The position numbers were made by a program, and so were the translations under genes. Under the pieces are notes generated by a model. That model saw only the letters and a program-made list of their open reading frames with translations. It was not told the origin of the DNA and did no database searches. This document shows, in pieces, positions 22,190-34,114 of a stretch of DNA of 64,000 bases (the first letter of the stretch is position 1; the number at the start of each line of letters is the position of its first letter). Source of the DNA: Chrysemys picta bellii (Eukaryota > Chordata > Testudines > Emydidae). The stretch spans positions 17,390,637 to 17,454,636 of the forward strand of contig NC_088809.1 of the NCBI RefSeq assembly GCF_011386835.1. The letters are read 5' to 3'.

Positions 22190-23157
22190 TGGCTCACGAC
22201 TGTGAGTGCCAAGAAGCGAGGCAATGATCCCAAATTGGTAGACTATAATTAGACTTCACCAACTCAGTAACAAATGTGAACTTCTGAAGCACTATAGCAG
22301 TCTTACAGTGGAGTCACAGACAGTTCCAGTCTCTCTTACTACCCAGGCAAGCAGGATTTAGAGATAATTGGTGGCAAGGCACCAAAGATCACAAAATATT
22401 CAGGTTGGTCCGAGTCCCAAGAGACTTACCCCATGTCAATTTGTACCTTAAATATCTCACCAAAGACAAGGTTTGTAGCCAATCCTGAAATTAACTAAAG
22501 ATTTATTAACTAGGACAAAGAAATTAGAGAATTATTACAAGATTTAAAGCAGGCAAGCACATATCCACAGATGAGTTAGAATCTATGGTTTTAAAAGGTG
22601 ACACAGTTGTAGTAATCTGGCAGCTCTGAATGTCTTTCAGGGCTAACCCAAGTTGACCTTGGGGAATCTCTGCTTCTGTTTTGTAGCTCCAGCCCTGGGA
22701 GAGTCCAAACACCAGAAGAGAGATGAAACATTTTCTTGTCCACTGTTTTTATTTCCTTCTTCCAGAATTCAAGTTGATGGGATGAGCCCTTTTGCAGGTA
22801 GCCTCTTCCTGGGTGTGAAGGGATAATTAACAAAGTCTTTGTTTTGTGATGTCCCACAATGGCCCAGTTAGTTTTGATAGACCTTCTTGGTGGCTAGAAG
22901 ATGATCACTCCTGACTGAATTCACAGTTTTATTTTTTACAGTCATATGCAAAAACTTAAATATTATAGCATATGATAAAAATATTATAAGTGAGACTAAA
23001 GCATTCAGCAACTTACAAGCATTTCATAATGTCTACACACTAAACACATTGTTATATGTTCAAAAGCCACCTTAGCTATACTAACACACGGGTGAAACAG
23101 ACTGGTTTCCAGCAATGTATTTGTCAGTGTTCAGCTGAGGCCTAAAGCCTTGGTAAG
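22190..23157 (-). mobile_element. LTR-like insertion splitting the DIRS RT
   Basis: The DIRS frame stops just after the LDD block at 22189 and resumes at about 23157 (FWHLVCHR...). The 968 bp between lacks coding domains. In minus sense it has a poly(A)-type AATAAA (TTTATT at 22501-22508 on +) and LTR-like layout. Flanks GAAG and TAAG hint at a 4 bp TSD. The class is inferred from structure. Confidence 0.5.
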
Positions 23158-23341
23158 TTCTGGCACCTGGTCTGCCACCGTCACATGTGGCACATCCCAT
23201 CATCAGGTCGTTGCACATTTCCAATTCATGCTCTCTCTTTTTGACTCTCTAGGACTTATGCTGAACAAAGACAAGTCAACACTGGTACTCACACAGAGTC
23301 TGGAATTTATCGGGGCCTTGCTCTTTTCTACAATAGCAAAG
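23157..23341 (+). pseudogene. DIRS reverse transcriptase, continuation
   Basis: Reads SLFDSLGLMLNKDKSTLVLT and SLEFIGALLFSTIAK, the block following the LDD motif in DIRS RT. It ends where a hAT MITE is inserted. Confidence 0.75.
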
Positions 23342-23467
23342 ATGGGTGCTAAAACAATTTTTACAGTGGGGGTGCTGATGGAAACTGGGGAAACCATGTA
23401 TTTGGTGTTTGTTATTACTACTTCACGCCAGGAGGTGTGGTAGCACCCTTAGTTCCAGCACTACTGG
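23342..23467. mobile_element. Small hAT MITE inserted in DIRS RT/RNase H
   Basis: The ends GGGTGCTAAAACAATTTTTA and TAGTTCCAGCACTACTG are inverted. The flanks TAGCAAAG (23334-23341) and TAGCGAAG (23468-23475) are an 8 bp TSD with one mismatch, as expected for hAT. Removing the element rejoins the DIRS frame around ...AKAFLP. Confidence 0.75.
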
Positions 23468-23860
23468 TAGCGAAGGCCTTTCTTCCTCAAGAGAGGTTCT
23501 GAACTATTTATAATCTGTGTGTCCCCCTCAGGATTCACCTATCCACCCTGGCCCAAATGAGGCTCAGATTGCTGGGTCAGAGGGCGGCATCGGTTTATGT
23601 AACCTTGTATGCAAGACTGCATCTTTGCCCTCTACAAGCATGGTTAAGATTGGTTTACCAATCAAGCAGACACCATCTGGACAGCCTGGTCTAAGTTCCT
23701 CCTGCAGTCTTTAGAATGGTGGATGGTCTAGGGGGACAGTGTAAGTGCAGGTGTCCCATTTGTCCATTCCCTTCCAGCGAAGACCGTTGTAACCAACAAT
23801 TCTACAATAGGCTGGGGTGTTCTGATTGAGAGTCAGAACTTTTTGTGTTCTATATTTGGC
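23468..23860 (+). pseudogene. DIRS RNase H-like region, broken
   Basis: Fragments such as HLSTLAQMRLRLLGQRAAS (one frame) and KTVVTNNSTIGWGVLIESQ match the RT-to-RNase H connection. The latter is a TDAS..GWG-like motif with the catalytic Asp replaced. Frameshifted; truncated soon after. Confidence 0.55.
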
Positions 23861-24154
23861 TGTACCAGGACTTTAGCAAGACTCTCTGCCCTATTTCCCA
23901 TTCTGTAAAATGATTGTTCTTGCCCACTGTCCAGCCTAGAGGTCTTCAGGGTTAACATCTGTAAAACACTGTTAGGTCATTTGGGAATGATAGGTATGTA
24001 AATGAGAATTCCCATTGAAATGCAATGACCCATAACTTCGAAAACAGGAAGCCACAAAATAGGGCTTTATTGTTGAACAGAACTGGTGAAAGGAAAGCCA
24101 TAAATAGTTTCCTTAAGAGTATCATTAATCTTAATCAGCTACTGGAAAATAATT

Positions 24155-24262
24155 CAGAGTTATAGATTTTAAGTCCATTATGATCAACATCAAGTCTGAC
24201 CTCCTGTATAGCACAGATCAGAGAATTTCATCCAATAATTTCTTTGAGAGGGAATTATTCTT
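24155..24262 (-). repeat. Old CR1 3' fragment
   Basis: 'atagattttaagtccattatgatcaacatcaagtctgacctcctgtatagcac' is the diverged CR1 3' region in the minus orientation; compare the similar copy at 48775. Confidence 0.6.
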
Positions 24263-24314
24263 CTCTACTCTATAAACGAACACTATTGAGCCCAATAACT
24301 TGTGGCTGAACGCA

Positions 24315-24350
24315 TGCTTGCTTGCTTGCTTATTTATTTATTTATTATTA
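24315..24350. repeat. (GCTT)n/(ATTT)n compound microsatellite
   Basis: GCTTGCTTGCTTGCTTATTT followed by ATTTATTTATT. Confidence 0.8.
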
Positions 24351-24545
24351 CCATACACCTAGAAACCCTAGTCATGGACCAGGACACCATTGTGCTAGGT
24401 GCTGTACAAAAACCCCAAAAGATAGTCCCTGGCCCAAAGAGTTTACATTCTAAGTATAAGAGAAAAGACAACAGGGGACGTCAGACAGACAGATTGGGTA
24501 GTAGAAAGAAACAATGACAACTTTATAAAATCCACTCTAGATGTG
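24350..24545 (-). repeat. MIR/L2-type 3' tail relic
   Basis: 'ccattgtgctaggtgctgtacaaa' and 'ccaaagagtttacattctaa' are the reverse of the common amniote SINE/LINE tail also seen at 28035, 29440, 30700 and 42118. Confidence 0.55.
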
Positions 24546-24549
24546 AAAG

Positions 24550-26580
24550 TTGAGAGGAGTGAGAAGCTGTCTGTACTCTGAGGGGAATATACAGCTCCAT
24601 GACTGCAGTTTTGGGAATTGAAATCACTCTGCTTTTCAGAGGTGACTAGTGCCTGCGACTGCAGTTGAAGTCAGCGAAGAGCTGCAGGTACTAGGCACTG
24701 CTGCAAGTTAGGCTGATAACTGAACAGTGCTGCTTCCTAGCAGCTATTGTATTATATTAATTGTTTTAAATGACAGACAAGTGAGAAGAACAAAAAGTGG
24801 AAAGAGAGAGAGAGGATAATGCTAGACTGGGAGAAGGGGGTGGTAGGCAGAGTTTATAGAAGCTAAGTGCTGGAGTATTTGTTGTCAAGGGTAAGAAAGC
24901 ATTGCTATGGCAACAGATTACTAATATTCTTATTTTAAAAGAGCGGCTGAGCTTTGAGAAGTGCTTCAGAGAACGGCTTCGCTGGAAAGGTCAGCTTGCT
25001 GTGTTGAAGTCCCTCTCTTTTAGGGCCTGATCAATAGCCCAGTGATGTCAAGATTGGGCCCCAAAAGTGCTTCCCTGATTGGGCTGGAGGAGGCAGAGGG
25101 TTTATCCACACTTATTTCATGAAGAATGTGCAAGAAATTCCACACAGGCAACTTAGTGAAACTTCTTGTGCCTTGTGAGGGAGTATCCCACATTGGGGCC
25201 ATGGGGACTCTGTTGTTACCATTAGTATGGAGAAAATCAGTGCATCTGTAATTAAGTGGATAATCCTGTGATTTCATGAATCTGTTTTAATGCCTATAAC
25301 ATAGCCATTAATGCAGACGACTGTACATACCGACCAGTATGTGAGAGTGAGCATACAGCCAGCAATAACTACTGTCCCAGAAGAAAACCCAAATGTTTAT
25401 TACATTTGTTTTCCCTTGGTCAGGGTCACAGTTTAGTCTGATAATAACTGTTGCTCCTTTAGCAGCTTTTCCTGACTTTCAGGAAACCTTTGATGAGATT
25501 CCAGGATAGGTCCCACTTGAGCCACAATGCAAACAACAGGGACTATCTAGAATTGTAACAAACAAAGCCCTTGTTAAAAACAGGAAGCAGACTCCTTGTG
25601 CACTGTTTATTCATGCAAATATATGCACATGAAACCACTTTCATTGCTGTGCATTTTTTCTCTCCTTTCCTTTCAAGCTACAAATAAGAGAGTCTTTCCA
25701 TAATCTTCTGCCCTATGCTGATTCTGAGAGGGTGCACCCTGATTACCGCACTGTTACTGAAAGGCCACGATGCTTTTGCAGTGTTTCAGAGATAATTTGT
25801 TGAGTGTCATATGGGCCTGATCCTGCTCCAATTGAAGTCAAAGGCAATTTTGCCACCTTGTGGGATCATCAGGCCCAATTTTTGGAAACTACTTCTTAAG
25901 TTCCAATTCGAGTGGTTCCCTTTTTTCTGTTCATTTGTTCTTGCATGCCCTTTCTAGGGCAATTCCAAGACATCATTACAGAGAACACAAGAAAATTGGC
26001 ATGCCTGAGACTAATCCATTTATTTATTTACCTGAGAACAATCCAAGTATATTTTATTTTTGTTTGCTGTTTTGCTTCCTATTGGCACAGATGTTTGAAA
26101 AGCCATTATTAAAAGGAAACTCGTTCAGTATTTTGAATCCTAAATAGAGTGCAGTGTCTTCACTTGTTACTTTGCTGTTGAATTAGCTGGGTCAAGATAC
26201 TTCACTATTAATACTTAAAAATACCTTAATCATTACGGTTCATTGACTCTGATATCTTCTATTATTTTAAAGCAAAGCTCTCCCCCCAAACAACAACAAA
26301 AACAACCCACACATGGTTATTGTGCTAGTTCCCTTCAGCTTGTCCTATGGCCGGCTGCAAATGTTGTTGTCATTCTCAGAAAAAAAATGGAGTATTACAA
26401 AAATGCTAAATGTATTTGTGATGGAGGAGGTTGGCATATACAAAAAGTCCAAGCTGTATGTCTGTGTTGGTCATCTCTACAGGATAGGGTGTTCAGGAGA
26501 GAGACATGGCCTACTGTTCAGAACACAGGACTACTCGCATCTGATACCAAATCCTTCTGGGTGACTTTGGGCAAGTTACT
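24550..26580. other. Gene-free stretch, nothing recognised
   Basis: No exon was recognised. Frames at 25860-26147 and 26243-26590 overlap in different phases without a domain and look like chance. Confidence 0.4.
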
Positions 26581-26585
26581 TATTG

Positions 26586-26655
26586 CCTGATTTTCAGAGG
26601 TGCTGAGCACTTTAATTGACTTCAGTGGGATTGCTCAGCACTTCTGATAATCAGG
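26586..26655. repeat. MITE-like hairpin inside a MIR relic
   Basis: CCTGATTTTCAGAGGTGCTG and CAGCACTTCTGATAATCAGG are inverted arms. The flanking 'gactttgggcaagttact' and 'cctcagtttcccc' are two halves of one MIR, so the hairpin element probably inserted into it. Confidence 0.6.
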
Positions 26656-27107
26656 TCATTAACCTCGGAGCCTCAGTTTCCCCAGGAATTTACTCCTGAG
26701 CTGACAATGAAAGGCCATCAAGAAAGGAAAGGAAAGAAACAGCAAAATAAAAGAATCTGTCATAGTCATTCAATGAGAAACAACATTAAAGTACTAAAAT
26801 AGAGATGTGTGTGAGCTACTTATTTGGGATCTGGAATCAAAGTTCAACAGATCTTTAGAAGCCAGACTGTGTAGCTGGTCCCATCTCTTCAATAAAAGAT
26901 ATAAGACAAACCTGCAACAGCAAGGAAATTTACAGCAATGGCTCAGAGATCCCGTATGTTTAGGGTCCAAATTCAGCCAGAGTGTAATCGGACACAACTC
27001 CCATTGATTTCAATGGGAGTTGCACCCGCTTAACCGAAGTTAAAAATGGGTCCCCAGATATAACTGTGGACAGTAAAACAGTGTTGTAGCAGTGTCTTAT
27101 TTCATCA

Positions 27108-27306
27108 AAAAGAACAGGAGTACTTGTGGCACCTTAGAGACTAACAAATGTATTAGAGCATAAGCTTTCGTGGACTACAGCATCCGAAGAAGTGGGCTGT
27201 AGTCCACGAAAGCTTATGCTCTAATACATTTGTTAGTCTCTAAGGTGCCACAAGTACTCCTGTTCTTTTTGCGGATACAGACTAACACGGCTGCTACTCT
27301 GAAACC
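27108..27306. mobile_element. Palindromic Penelope-like 3'-end insertion (copy 3)
   Basis: The left arm (AAAAGAACAGGAGTACTTGT onward, minus sense) is mirrored by the right arm (plus sense). The right arm alone extends to the full terminus GACTAACACGGCTGCTACTC. A perfect 13 bp TSD, TCTTATTTCATCA, lies at 27095-27107 and 27307-27319. The arms share even the private variant 'aaatGtatt/aatacattt', so one was copied from the other in this insertion event. No protein coding remains. Confidence 0.9.
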
Positions 27307-27595
27307 TCTTATTTCATCATGATCTTGGGGCTTTAAGCCTGAATGCTAACTTTCCTTTCACTTGAACAGATTTGCCACTCAGCTCTTTTAGTCGCCCTAA
27401 TGTTTTTTTGTTGTAGGAATTTCCTTAAGGAGAATTTTTTTTAAGTGTAATTTTTGGTTGATTATTGCTTATATATGCAATTAGTGTAATTGCATCTGAT
27501 TATGCCAATTAGAGTAATCATGAAATTAGAACATGCAACGATGAAGTATAATGCATTTGTGAAGTCTTTTGTAAAATTTCCTGAACCACATATAC

Positions 27596-27887
27596 CAGGG
27601 GTCGGCAACCTTTCAGAAGTGGTGTGCCGAGTCTTCATTTATTCACGCTAATTTAAGGTTTTGCGTGCCAGTCATACATTTTAACATTTTTAGAAGGTCT
27701 CTTTCTATAAGTCTATAATATAGAACTAAACTATTGTTGTATGTAAAGTAAATAAGGTTTTTAAAATGTTTAAGAAGCTTCATTTAAAATTAAATTAAAA
27801 TGCAGAGCCCCCCGGACCAGTGGCCAGGACCCGGGCAGTGTGAGTGCCCTGAAAATCAGCTTGCGTACCACAGGTTGCCTATCCCTA
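27596..27887. mobile_element. Non-autonomous hAT element (CAGGGGTCGGCAACC ends)
   Basis: The left end CAGGGGTCGGCAACCTTTCA pairs with the right end GGTTGCCTATCCCTA. A perfect 8 bp TSD, ACATATAC, occurs at 27588-27595 and 27888-27895. This TIR and TSD combination is diagnostic of the hAT (Charlie-like) superfamily. It is 292 bp with no coding capacity. Confidence 0.9.
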
Positions 27888-28034
27888 ACATATACCAAAT
27901 AAAAGATGGTTATTTTCTCTTGTTTTGGCTGTGGTGTGTTTGAGTGTTAAGTTCAGCATCCTGGCTTGCTTCAAAAGAGATGTTTTTAATTTGTTATTAA
28001 TTATTCTTAATATTCATATAGTTAATATTACTTA

Positions 28035-28330
28035 TTATTCTTACTTGTGATGCAGTAGCACCTAGTGCCCACAACTGAGATCTGCCCCCATTGTGCTAGA
28101 TGTTATACAAGCACATAGTAAGAGACGGTCTCTGCCCCCAAAGAGCCTACAGTCTAATAGTCAAGGCAGAAAAAGGAGGTAGTAGTATTGCCATTTTACA
28201 AATGGACAGTTGTCACACAGAGAGATTAGGTGATTTTTCCCAAGATCTCACAGGGAGTCTGTGGCAGAGCCAGGAACTGAACCCAGATCTTCTGAGTTCC
28301 AGTGCAGGGCCATAACCACAGACCATCCTT
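28035..28330 (-). repeat. Near full-length MIR-like SINE
   Basis: Holds, in reverse order, the tail (CCATTGTGCTAGATGTTATA), the 'attttacaaatggacag' core and the tRNA-like head region (GAACCCAGATCTTCTGAGTT). Confidence 0.65.
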
Positions 28331-29435
28331 CCGGTCTCCTCCATTCATTAGTTAATATTTACAGCATTCTGAAAAAGATGAAGATTCTTGCTCTTACAAT
28401 CTAATATTCTGCCATGGCATGATAAGTGAGTATCATAAACAGTTAAAAAAAAGTGGGGGGAGGGATTAAGGGAAGAAGACAGACCAGCGTTACAATAGCA
28501 AGATCATGTGACTGCTCAGGAAGGCAAGTTATCTGTTCAAATAACAAGAGAGTGTTCTATAAAACAGAGTATTAAACAAACCCGCAGGGAGGAGGAGGCT
28601 GACATATACAGATGATCCAAACAATATGTTGTTATTGTGTATTTGTTATGTGATAATACCTAGGGACTCCAATCAGGGATCCAGGCCCCTCTGTGCTAGG
28701 TGCTATCCAAACATTGAGCAAAACCCAGAGAGATTACGGTATATGTCTGTCTTGGTCATCTCTGCAAGCGTTGCCAGCATTCTTTCTCTTTTGGCCATTC
28801 CTTGTTATGGCCTCTGGTCGTTTGTATTCATTCAGCTTTGGCTGCCCTGAGGCTGAGAGTTGTGGTGGGGTTCTTTTCGCAGATGCTCAGAAGCAAATTA
28901 ACTTTTACAAAGACGGATTCCTTCATGCATCCTACTGTGGTATCTCTGGTGAAGGAGATGGTAGGCGACCTTTTGTTCAGGCACCGTGTTGCTTGGGAAG
29001 CAGCTAGACACGCGGAAACGAATAACAGCTTTGGAACTTAGAATTCTTTGCAGAAAAGACTGGTTAACTCTATGGCTGCTGTGCTTAGATTCTACAGTGA
29101 TAAGAACCGTATGTGGCTAGATAGATGTTATGGGGCATGTTTCAGAATAGCATACCCTGGGTATATATTGGAAGGCCAGTAATGGCATCTCTTGTTGCTG
29201 CCCTATATTAGCAGGTGGTTTTTAGAAGCAAGGGGATACTGCCATGGTCCAGATAGCATTGGAGGCCATTATTTTCAAAAGTAGCTAGTGATTTTGATTG
29301 CTCAACTTGAGATCTCTTAATAGGGCCTGATTTCCAGAGAGTGAGTGCTTAATGCATCATGAAAATCAGCCCCCAAACTCGGAGAGAGAGTTTCAAGATG
29401 GCTATCTAAATGCTTCCAGTGTAAATATTTGCACT
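28330..29435. other. No recognised gene; small SINE-tail relic at about 28640-28740
   Basis: 'tctgtgctaggtgctatccaaac' at 28688-28710 is another SINE-tail fragment. The remainder, including overlapping frames at 28693-29041, has no recognised domain. Confidence 0.4.
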
Positions 29436-29439
29436 TGTT

Positions 29440-29690
29440 ATTGTTATTAATCATTATTTGTTTGACAATGTAGATCAGGTCCCAAAGTGCTAGGCACTGT
29501 ATAAATACTTACTAAGAGATAGTCTCTCCTCCAGAGACCTTACAACCTAAATAGAAAAGGCAAACACTGGGGATCAGAGACACAAAAAGATACTAAGTGA
29601 CTTACCCAAGGTCATTTGGGTAGTCTATAGCAGAGCTAGGAAATGAACCCAGATCTCCGGAGTTCCAAGTGTCCTAATCACAAATTTATC
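29440..29690 (-). repeat. MIR-like SINE relic
   Basis: 'gtgctaggcactgtataaa', 'agtgacttacccaaggtcat' and 'gaacccagatctccggagtt' mark a reverse-oriented MIR. Confidence 0.65.
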
Positions 29691-29694
29691 CATC

Positions 29695-32600
29695 CATCGT
29701 CTAAAGAAGAAAATTCTTGTTGACCAAGGGAATGAAGCAAATTTGGGATTTTTCATTTCAACCAGTGTTTGCAAGTACTTTATTGAGCAGCAAAACTTAA
29801 TTAAATTCATCCTCCTCTGGCTTCCACATACAGTACACAGAGACCTTTCTCAGAAACACACTCTTTTAAAATGTATATTTCATACTGTGCTCTGTGCAGA
29901 GCATATCTGGAAAACATGTGCAACCATTTGAAAAATAAATTGCAAAGCTGCAAAAAACATAATCAACTTTAAAGTGATGGTCTATGTGCTGCAGGGGAAT
30001 AGCTCCGTTTAAAGTGAAAAATAAAAAATAAGATATCAGTAAGTAAATTAATTCTGCTCATATAAGCTTATTTGTAGCTTTGGTTCATGTCTGCAGCGTA
30101 ATCCTTTGATCTGAGACAGGTGTTTCACTTTGGTTGGGATCAGACAGATGACCATGTCTAAAGCACCATGCCCACAGATGCAGGATATAGTTTATAGATA
30201 GCAACTATGTGGTTCCGCTTTGTTTCACTTGAGGGTGCTGGCTCTGGGTTGCTATTCAGAATCCTGCTTATAAGAGGCACTAATGTTATGCCGGACAAGT
30301 TTTCCAGACTTGGGGGTCTGTCCGCTGTAGATTGTGCTTCAGGGAAATACTCACTATTTGGTGCTGGGTCTTGTATAACTACAAAGTGTAAAATGAGAGT
30401 GGAGGGGTATTTTGTTTGCTTATCCTGAAATCAGTTGTTTTGATACTTCCTATTTGTGGATAATTTAATTGAGAATATGAACCTTTCTATAAGGTTGTTG
30501 TTGAACCAGCCTCTTAAGAATTGTTAGACTTCTGGGGCAGAGATATGAATATCATATCAAAAACCAAAACAAACAAACCCCAAACCCTACTTTAGAGGCA
30601 AACTCATTTTCCATTGAATTCTGCACAATTACAGAGTGATATCTACAGAATCTGATTGGTTACTGTGGTGTTCTGTGTATGTAAAGCCTCATCTGGCTTA
30701 TTACTATTTGCATTACACTAGTGCCTAAAGGTGTAACCAAGATCAGATCAAGGTTGTGCTAGGAACTGTATAAACACATAATAATAGCCAGTACCTGCCC
30801 CAAGTGCTTACAGTCTGGGGCTTCCAGTACTGTGCATAGTCCCATTGAAGTCAATAGGCTACTTACAGTAGTGTTTGCATAACGTGTAAAGCGCTTTGGG
30901 ATCTTTTGGCATGAAGCGCTGTATGAATGTAACGTTTTATTAATCATTATTGTATATAGAGTGGCAATATCTCTAAAAATGCCATGGAGCCCCAGCCCTG
31001 AGATTGTGAGCCAAGTTTAAGCAAAAGGGCTCGCACACTGAAATAGTGGGAAAGAAGGAAGAAATCCTCATTTGCAATGTATGTGCCTTAATGCTGAGCC
31101 GTGTGCATAGGCAGCCCACCATTCACTCCTCCTGTTGGATGCAGGGAGGACTAGCACATGCAAACCACCCGATATATGTGGTTTGAGCCATGTAGGTCCA
31201 CACTATGCATGGGGCCCTCTGGCCATAGCTCTGTTCATGGGCAACACACCTACACTCCTTAGTCCTAAATTCCTGCAGAGACCTGCTGCAGAAGTGACTG
31301 TGTCAGTGTACAAGGTGGGATGTGGGGTTCCTGGCAGGGTTCTTTCCTAGATTGTCCCAATGATTGGCTCTTGAACACCCAATGATCTCTGTATTGGCCC
31401 CTGTGTGGCAAACTTGTGGGGTTTTATTTTTTTGTAAAGAAGTCATTTAATACACTGGGAGGATAAATTTAACCCCCCTTCTCTCCCCCCCCCCAAAAAA
31501 AAACACTCTTCATTTTATTTTTGGTTTTGTGTCATATATACCCTATACAATTCTTAGAAGTCAGTTTCTATGTACTACTTCTTTAAATCTCTAAGAAGCA
31601 TGTTGCCAGCAGAAACTGACAGCCATTTTGTATTCAGTCCAGCACAGACTGCTACAGAGGAGATGCGCACACTGCCCTCTTTCATGGAAATTTTCCATTT
31701 GTTCTTTCTTGTTTTGTTTTTTTCTTAGTCTAAAATAATAAGATGTGTCTGTTTTGTATACCAAGAGTATGTAGGGAGTTTCTTTCTGAAGGACTGAGAT
31801 ACTGAAGCACTTGGCCTGAGGGTATGAAAGAGTAACCACAGTGTAACACAGATATTACTATTTAATATGTTTCATACAGCCAGCCGAAGTGCCTCAGGGT
31901 CTTTCCAGGTAGTGGGGGAAAGGTTAGACACCCCAGCTGCACGGGGGGGGATTTGTGCAATAGACTGAGCTATCACTTCTGCCAGACAGTCCGTGTATTT
32001 TAACTGCCAGCCTCACAAATGCCCCCAAACCTACAATAAGCAGCATCAGAAAAAAGCTTTGGAGGTTTTACTGCTGTTCTGGGTTTGTTTCTTTTTAACT
32101 GATACTCTTTAGGGAGCAAGGTGAATTGTAAGTGACCAGGGGCTAATGCCTCTGAAGGAAATGGCTTGTGTTTTGGAACAACCTAATTTCTTTTTAACAA
32201 GAAAATCAAAGCCATGTTTAAATCGTCAAGCTAATCCTCAGTGGAGGATGAAATCGGTTGGAATTCTGGAATGGTGATTAATTATGCTCTCAGATAACCT
32301 TTTTGTACATCAGATTAAATGATTTGGGGCTTCTTTTGTTCTGATCAGAAGTAAATGCCGAGGCTGGAGTGTACACAAACAGTGTGAGTAGATCAGTTTG
32401 CATGGTATGCACCTCTGTCCAGAGCTGCATCTGTTGCTGCTGCATCCTAACACTGAGCCTGTCAGAGACAACCTGGTAACAAATTGAGTGTGGGATGGAT
32501 TTTTCTCTTCCTTGACTTAATGACTTCACTAATCCATGGGAATCCATCTCCTTCCCATGCTGGGATAAAGGCCAGTTTCTACTCTGGGGGCCAAAACTCT

Positions 32601-34109
32601 CGACTCCAGTGCAATGCCCTAGCATACGAGCTTTGCACAGGAGTTCTTCACAGGCTTCCCATCTTCAGGCCACAGAGCACTAATAGAGCTGCTTCAGAGT
32701 TCCTAGCGCGGTCACAGGGCTGCAGTGTCCACAACCCTGTGCGCTCCATGAACAGGAATTAGCCAAGTCTATATGCAAACATGTATGTTTAGTGTGAAGG
32801 CAGCATTCCTCTCTGGAAAGATCATCCAGATCGTATACTTACAGTTGATGGAGCATTAATGGGTTCTTGGTGGGCATTTCTCTCTCGCTCCTTACTCTGT
32901 GAGCATCCCTATTCTCTGAAGGGGATTCATGCTTTGGGGTTAGATAGTTTAATATAGTTTTAATGTAAGATTTTAAAACTGCCATTTGATTGCAGCTTCT
33001 AATGACTGTGACATTTTTATCACTTTGTTAAACTGCAGAGAGAGCAGGGAATGATTATGCCTGGGAGGGAGAACAGTGTTACTGCAAGGGGAAAATTGTT
33101 CAATTTTCCTTCTTTCCAGTCTGTGATAATTTAGTGTGCTAAGAAAGCATGAAAATTCTTACCTGTTGGCGTGTGATCAGATGTGATCTGGAGTTAAGAT
33201 TGTAGGCCAAATTCTTCCCTTGTTTACACCCATAAAACCCTATTGAAGTCCATGAGGTTGAGTAGATGTAAATAAGAGCAAAATTAGACCCCATATCCTT
33301 ACTTGCTCGTGCAGTTTTTCTCTTAAACCCTCTTCACAGCCTCTTTGCAGCAGGGTTCAGCTTCATTATTTTTAATTGTGCATTTATTGAATGCTTAGGG
33401 CCAGGACCTTCCCTTCAGTCACTGTGCACAGACTCCCCATGATCTACAGCAAAGGCCTGTGTGTGCCTGGACTGAAGACGGTAGGCTGATTCTGATCTTG
33501 ATTTACAAACTGGTGTGAATTAGAAGTAATTCCATTCAAGCTGGAGTCACACTGGTGTAGGTGACATCAGAATCCGAACCAGTGTATGACAATAATTAAC
33601 AACTCGACTTATGCGTAAAAGACTCAAGCAGGCTAGGGTTATTCTTGCATTTTTGTACTTCACTAAACATAATCCAGGGTAAGAGAGAAATGCCAGGACT
33701 AACCAGACAAAAAATCCAGTTAAGGGATTCAGATGTATATGTCCTGCAGCACTGTGTTGTCAGAGATGATTAGTGGGTGACAGCTATATATTATATATGA
33801 TCATTTCCTTTTCTGGACCTATCAGCTTTTTTTATAGTCTTAGGTGGTTGGTGGTTAGGTTAATGTACCCATCGGATAGCTAATTTCACCCTTTTTCATC
33901 ACCCTTTCAGAATGTATTAGAGAGCAACTCTAACTGCCGCATATTTACACTGCAGCTCATATACTAGTCCTTTTGTGCCTTTTTAAAAACCTTTCTGTTG
34001 ATTATATTGTAATGAATTGGACATGTGAGTATGTGTGACTGCCCCTTAGTGACTGGGATCAGCAAGGTTTAACTGTGTATCCTTGGCCCTGTACTGCTAA
34101 CAGCAAAAG
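29695..34109. other. Gene-free stretch with a SINE-tail relic at 30700-30935
   Basis: 'ggttgtgctaggaactgtataaacacataataa' (about 30752) is a SINE-tail relic. The rest shows no recognised exon or repeat. Confidence 0.4.
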
Positions 34110-34114
34110 GAGAG

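Larger units (their letters stand above)
18175..23905 (+). mobile_element. Decayed DIRS retrotransposon, 3'-truncated and multiply interrupted
   Basis: DIRS elements move by reverse transcription and integrate with a tyrosine recombinase. The left part (18175-18360) resembles a DIRS terminal repeat (TATGGCCCTTCTCAAGGCTG). It is followed by gag-like frames (to 20475), reverse transcriptase fragments (21598-22189 and 23157-23341) and an RNase H-like stretch (23468-23860). Many stops and frameshifts are present. No tyrosine recombinase was seen, so the copy is truncated near 23905. It is interrupted by an LTR-like unit at 20614, a second LTR-like unit at 22190 and a hAT MITE at 23342. Confidence 0.75.

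Noticed and set aside
28693..29041. Overlapping open frames of 79-104 codons suggesting an exon
   Set aside because: Part of the stretch is a SINE-tail relic, and no domain or clear splice structure could be supported.
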